64,000 nt of DNA from Archangium sp. GTDB lineage: Bacteria > Myxococcota > Myxococcia > Myxococcales > Myxococcaceae. Location of the stretch: assembly GCA_022843845.1 (NCBI GenBank), contig JALHMW010000004.1:230905-294904 (forward strand), in the 5' to 3' direction. The position numbers and the translations under genes are program-made. Positions within the stretch are counted from its first letter, which is position 1. Each line of letters opens with the position of its first letter. Under the pieces are notes generated by a model that ran no database searches, was not told the DNA's origin, and saw only the letters and a program-made list of their open reading frames with translations. Below are positions 60,579 through 64,000 of this stretch, one piece after another.

Positions 60579-63500
60579 ATGCGTCGAGGATTCTGTCTGG
60601 TGGTGATTGCGGCTCTTTCCGGGTGCCTTTCGACACTCGGCTCCCCATGTCTCGACAACCGTGACTGCGACCCGGGCCAGCACTGCGCGAGCGGTTGCCT
60701 CTGCGCAGACACCTCGGCCCCGAATGCGTGCGGCCCTCAGACTGGCGGCGGGAGCGCCGGCGGAAACGGATCAGCCGGTGGCGCCACTGCCGGAGGCGAT
60801 GCAGCTGGAGGCTCGGCGGCCGGTGGGTCGACGGCGGGTGGCTCCACTGCTGGAGGCGATGCAGCTGGAGGCTCGGCGGCGGGTGGAGCTGCGGCAGGTG
60901 GCTCAGCGGCGGGTGGCTCAGCGGCGGGTGGCTCAGCAGCAGGTGGCTCAGCGGCGGGTGGCTCAGCGGCGGGTGGCTCAGCAGCAGGTGGCTCAGCGGC
61001 GGGTGGCTCAGCGGCAGGTGGCTCAGCGGCCGGTGGCTCAGCGGCCGGTGGCTCAGCGGCAGGTGGCTCAGCGGCAGGTGGCTCAGCGGCAGGTGGCTCA
61101 GCGGCCGGTGGCTCAGCGGCCGGTGGCTCAGCAGCCGGTGGCTCAGCGGCCGGTGGCTCAGCGGCAGGTGGCTCAGCGGCAGGTGGCTCAGCGGCCGGTG
61201 GCTCAGCGGCCGGTGGCTCAGCGGCGGGTGGCTCAGCGGCGGGTGGCTCAGCGGCCGGTGGCTCAGCGGCCGGTGGCTCAGCAGGGGGAGCAGCATTCCC
61301 TGGCGAGGACTGCTCAACGGCGATCGCTTTGCAGAATGGTCTCTATCTGGGCGACACCACCGGTGCGCGGGCCGACTTCTTCTTCACGTCTCCTTTCAAC
61401 AGACCTGAAAGCAATCAAGCGACGGGGTGTCGCGGCCAGTCGTCGACGTTCGGCGCGAGCGTTCCCGACCAGGTCTTCAGCCGAAGCGTCGGCGCTGGTC
61501 AGTACTTCACGGCCTCGCTGAACACCGCACACCCGACCACCGGCGCCGTCTGGTCCGCCACGCTCAACATCGTCTCGGGGATCGCGAATTGCGGCACCCT
61601 CGTCGATGGCGGGACCCAGGGAGTGTGCGTTGGAAGTGATGCCTCCTCAACGGCCTCGAATCGGGCCGTCTTCTACAACGACACAGGTGCGGCGCAGACT
61701 GCGTTCACGATCGTGAAGGGTTTTGGCTTCAACCCACGCTCCGGCCTTTTTTCACTCACGACGAATGTCGGGCCCCTTCCTGCTGGTGAGCGTTGTGAGT
61801 CAGCGATCGCGCTCAATGGCGGCGCCCAGAACGCCGTGCCTCTGTCCTCCACGACGCGCTGGAATGACTACTCCGGTACTGGCACCAACTGTGCTGGCAG
61901 TTCGTTCGGGTTGGACGGCCCCGACGTTGCCTACAGCTACACTGGGCTTGGTTCGAATCAGCGCGTGACGTTCACCGTCACGCCCAGTTCGTCCCTTGAC
62001 GTGAGTCTGAGTGTCTCGACCTCGCCAGCGAACTGCGCCGCACGTCGCTGTGGTGCGTCTTCGGAAGTGAGCGGACAGGGTTCCCCGGAGCAGGCGATGT
62101 ACGTCAACCGCACCGCGAGTCCCATGGACGTGTTCGCCGTCGTCGACGGGCGTTTCTCGACGTCTGCCGGCCAATTCGGAATCAGCGCGACGGTCGACAC
62201 CTCACCGATGGGCGATGGGTGCAACACGGCGACACCGCTGGTCGCCGGGAACACGCTGGTGGGTGAGACGCTCGTCAACTTCACCAACGACTACGTGGGA
62301 GGAACGAAGTGCGCCACGACGTTCCCGCAGCCTGTCGCCGGGCTCGACCGGGCCTACTCCTTCACGGTCCCCGCGCTTCATCAGGCGACCATCTCGGTGA
62401 CGGCCGAGAACTCGACGCTCGATACCGTCGTCTCGGTCGTGGACAGCTCGGTGGGCTGCGGTAACGGCGTGTGCGTCGCCGGAGCTGACAACGACAGCGG
62501 TGGAGGAGGCGGGGTCGACACCGTTCAGTTCTCGAACACCAGCAACCAGCCTCGTACCTACTTCATCATCGTCGACTCGTACGTCACCTCGAGTCCCGCC
62601 ACGACGTTCAGCATCGGAGCCACCACTGTTCCGATTCCGCCCAATGACGTGTGTGAGTTCCCTGGAACACCGGTCACGGTCTCCTCGAACATCACGGGTT
62701 CCATGATCGGTCGCGCCAATGACTACAACTGGACCGCGACAGGCAGCGGCTGCGGCTTCGGCACGAGCTGGGCAGATGCCGTGCACGCCGTCACGATGGC
62801 TCCTGGCCAACAGCTCACTGCAACGGTGACGACGACCTCAGGAGCATGGGACCCGACCATTCTGATCGCCGACATGGCGAGCTGTGCAGCCGCCGCACCC
62901 ACCTGCCTCGCGAGTGGGTCCGCCTCGACGTCGATCGCAGTCGGGAGCAGTGAGCGGGCAACGTTCATCAACACCACTTCCACCGCGCGCACCGTGCTGG
63001 TGCTGGTCGAGACGAGCACACGAACGGGGCTTGGTGACTATTCGCTCTCAATCACGCTCACGTCGCCGAGCTACAGCCTCTCGTCGATCGGCGCGGCATG
63101 CGATGACATGTCTGTCGCGTCGAACCTCATGCTGAGCGGCGCCAACGTGTCGACCAGCATCTTGCCGGTTGGCTTCACCGCAACCGTGCTTGGGCAGAGC
63201 GCGACGCACTACTCCGTCCACACGAAAGGCTTCGCGCAGTTCTGGCCGTCTGCGGCGGGTCCTCTCCAGACTCCGATTCCCGTCTCGAACGTGGCTATTC
63301 CTTCGGCTGCGATTCCGAACAACTTCATTGCGCCCTTCTGGGATGCGCTCGAGGCTCTGCCGGCGAACGGAAGTCGCGCGAGCGCGCTCATCTCAGGCAC
63401 GGCTCCTGGCCGGAGGCTGACGATCGAATGGAGCAATTGGAGCTTTTCTTCGACAGCCGGCCCCGAGAGATTGCGGTTTCAGGCCAAGCTCTTCGAGACG

Positions 63501-63683
63501 ACGAATGTCATCGAATTTCATTACTGCTCGATGGAGAACAATGGCGGCAATGTCGCTCAACGCCCCAATGGCATCTACGCGACGGTCGGCATCGAGGACT
63601 CGACGGGGACCGTGGGCGTGCAATCGTCCTTCGAGGTTCCTTCGGCCACCGTGACGGGGTCGGGCGTGCGCTTCACGCCCTGA
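60579..63683 (+). CDS. Large lipoprotein with (GGSAA)n stalk and repeated beta domains
   Basis: A 1034-residue lipoprotein from the ATG at 60579 (signal MRRGFCLVVIAALSGC). A Cys-rich module follows (CLDNRDCDPGQHC...CLC), then a stalk of about 180 residues made of Gly-Gly-Ser-Ala-Ala repeats. The mature region has at least four beta domains of about 130-150 residues starting with similar Cys motifs (EDCSTAIAL, ERCESAIAL, DGCNTATPL and NDVCEFPGT), like bacterial PPC-type or Ig-like modules, and a C-terminal domain (about 860-1034) with a nidogen-like layout (FAQFWPS, IAPFWDAL, FHYCSMENN). It probably stands off the cell surface. A paralogue with the same N-terminus begins 61 bases after it. Confidence 0.8.
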   Translation: MRRGFCLVVIAALSGCLSTLGSPCLDNRDCDPGQHCASGCLCADTSAPNACGPQTGGGSAGGNGSAGGATAGGDAAGGSAAGGSTAGGSTAGGDAAGGSAAGGAAAGGSAAGGSAAGGSAAGGSAAGGSAAGGSAAGGSAAGGSAAGGSAAGGSAAGGSAAGGSAAGGSAAGGSAAGGSAAGGSAAGGSAAGGSAAGGSAAGGSAAGGSAAGGSAAGGSAAGGSAAGGSAAGGSAGGAAFPGEDCSTAIALQNGLYLGDTTGARADFFFTSPFNRPESNQATGCRGQSSTFGASVPDQVFSRSVGAGQYFTASLNTAHPTTGAVWSATLNIVSGIANCGTLVDGGTQGVCVGSDASSTASNRAVFYNDTGAAQTAFTIVKGFGFNPRSGLFSLTTNVGPLPAGERCESAIALNGGAQNAVPLSSTTRWNDYSGTGTNCAGSSFGLDGPDVAYSYTGLGSNQRVTFTVTPSSSLDVSLSVSTSPANCAARRCGASSEVSGQGSPEQAMYVNRTASPMDVFAVVDGRFSTSAGQFGISATVDTSPMGDGCNTATPLVAGNTLVGETLVNFTNDYVGGTKCATTFPQPVAGLDRAYSFTVPALHQATISVTAENSTLDTVVSVVDSSVGCGNGVCVAGADNDSGGGGGVDTVQFSNTSNQPRTYFIIVDSYVTSSPATTFSIGATTVPIPPNDVCEFPGTPVTVSSNITGSMIGRANDYNWTATGSGCGFGTSWADAVHAVTMAPGQQLTATVTTTSGAWDPTILIADMASCAAAAPTCLASGSASTSIAVGSSERATFINTTSTARTVLVLVETSTRTGLGDYSLSITLTSPSYSLSSIGAACDDMSVASNLMLSGANVSTSILPVGFTATVLGQSATHYSVHTKGFAQFWPSAAGPLQTPIPVSNVAIPSAAIPNNFIAPFWDALEALPANGSRASALISGTAPGRRLTIEWSNWSFSSTAGPERLRFQAKLFETTNVIEFHYCSMENNGGNVAQRPNGIYATVGIEDSTGTVGVQSSFEVPSATVTGSGVRFTP
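60901..61275 (+). repeat. 15-bp minisatellite, 25 copies, in frame
   Basis: Twenty-five back-to-back 15-base units (consensus GCTCAGCGGCNGGTG) code for 25 Gly-Gly-Ser-Ala-Ala units. They differ almost only at the third base of the two Ala codons; four units have GCA for the first Ala codon. Imperfect copies extend on both sides (about 60760-61290). Being a multiple of three, gain or loss of units would lengthen or shorten the stalk without breaking the reading frame. Confidence 0.95.
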
Positions 63684-63744
63684 CACCACTGACAAAGACT
63701 TTCATAGACCAGTCTTGACGCTCCGCCGAACCTGAGGTCGTTCC

Positions 63745-64000
63745 ATGACAAGCCGTACATCTTTGTTGGTCTGCGCAGTTCTGGCGTGTGGGTGCCTGTC
63801 TTCAATCGGAAGCCCATGTGTCGACAATCGCGATTGCGATCAAGGCCAGCACTGCGCTGAGAGTTGTCTGTGTACCGACACCGCAGCACCCAATGGCTGC
63901 GCTCAGACGGTGAACGACGGTGGCGCGGGCGCTGCGGGTGGCGCCGCGGCAGGAGGTTCGGCGGCTGGTGGCGAAGCCGGGGGCGGCTCGGCTGGTGGCG
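63745..64000 (+). CDS. Paralogous Gly/Ala-stalk lipoprotein (partial, runs off window)
   Basis: Only the first 85 codons are in the window. The signal peptide (MTSRTSLLVCAVLACGC) is followed by LSSIGSPCVDNRDCDQGQHC...CLCTDTAAPNGC, nearly identical in layout to the previous gene (LSTLGSPCLDNRDCDPGQHC). A Gly/Ala/Ser stalk is beginning at the window edge. It is clearly a tandem paralogue of the upstream lipoprotein. The 61-base gap between them shows no terminator. Confidence 0.82.
   Translation, partial: MTSRTSLLVCAVLACGCLSSIGSPCVDNRDCDQGQHCAESCLCTDTAAPNGCAQTVNDGGAGAAGGAAAGGSAAGGEAGGGSAGG

Noticed and set aside
60478..61317. Minus-strand frame with (LSHRP)n repeats across the minisatellite
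   Set aside because: It is the reverse reading of the GGSAA-coding repeat and has no start signal or domain; the plus-strand lipoprotein explains the sequence.

Overview
High-GC DNA whose gene content points to a myxobacterium (Myxococcota, probably suborder Cystobacterineae). The evidence is: many predicted lipoproteins whose mature N-terminus is an Ala/Gly/Ser or Asp-Ala-Gly linker; a secreted protein built from myxobacterial Cys-rich CGDG...CDDGN repeats; eukaryote-like Ser/Thr kinases, one of them carrying TPRs; and a sigma factor of the Myxococcales-type sigma-70 family. No rRNA, tRNA, CRISPR array, insertion sequence or prophage was seen. Coding density is very high: the longest gap between genes is about 227 bp (25832-26058), so no stretch above 300 bp lacks a gene. 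Many neighbours overlap by 4 bases (ATGA, GTGA or TTGA junctions), which suggests translational coupling.

1-11.5 kb: ornithine cyclodeaminase-like enzyme, SRPBCC protein, M28-type membrane peptidase, propeller lipoprotein with one CxxCH, Uma2 nuclease-like protein, single-chain PurL with a small partner, and an M74 murein endopeptidase with LysM. 11.4-19.1 kb: Cys-rich repeat lipoprotein (with a possible small secreted peptide after it), a zinc-finger/kinase/TPR receptor, an unknown protein, an alternative sigma factor and a propeller lipoprotein. 19-26 kb: cysteine desulfurase and a three-gene CzcCBA-type metal efflux operon with an AT-rich dyad upstream.

26-30 kb: the most unusual unit, an exported or membrane coiled-coil protein with a cytoplasmic P-loop ATPase, translationally coupled to an MscS channel. 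30-38 kb: dioxygenase/aldo-keto reductase pair, nitrilase-family amidase, two methyltransferases, a repeat lipoprotein, a PemK/MazF toxin-antitoxin pair and a carboxylesterase lipoprotein. 38-48 kb: soluble Ser/Thr kinase, GH31 glycosidase lipoprotein coupled to a lipoprotein-type peptide deformylase, NUDIX hydrolase, five-heme cytochrome, CrtU-like FAD oxidoreductase with an SDR, a small lipoprotein and an arginase-family enzyme.

48-58 kb: small membrane protein, a LigD-like polymerase whose ligase domain has lost its catalytic residues, EpmA coupled to PlsC, a lipoprotein with a possible dead metallopeptidase motif, a zinc-ribbon protein, an SPFH/SHOCT protein, a methyltransferase and a Tat-exported flavin amine oxidase. 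58-64 kb: a broken Ser/Thr kinase, two tandem TPR/PEGA-like membrane proteins and two tandem paralogous lipoproteins, the first with a 25-copy 15-bp minisatellite; the second runs off the window end.

Functions are inferred from motifs read by eye; no database search was possible. Start codons were moved downstream of the longest frame where a signal peptide, Shine-Dalgarno sequence or 4-base overlap favoured it.
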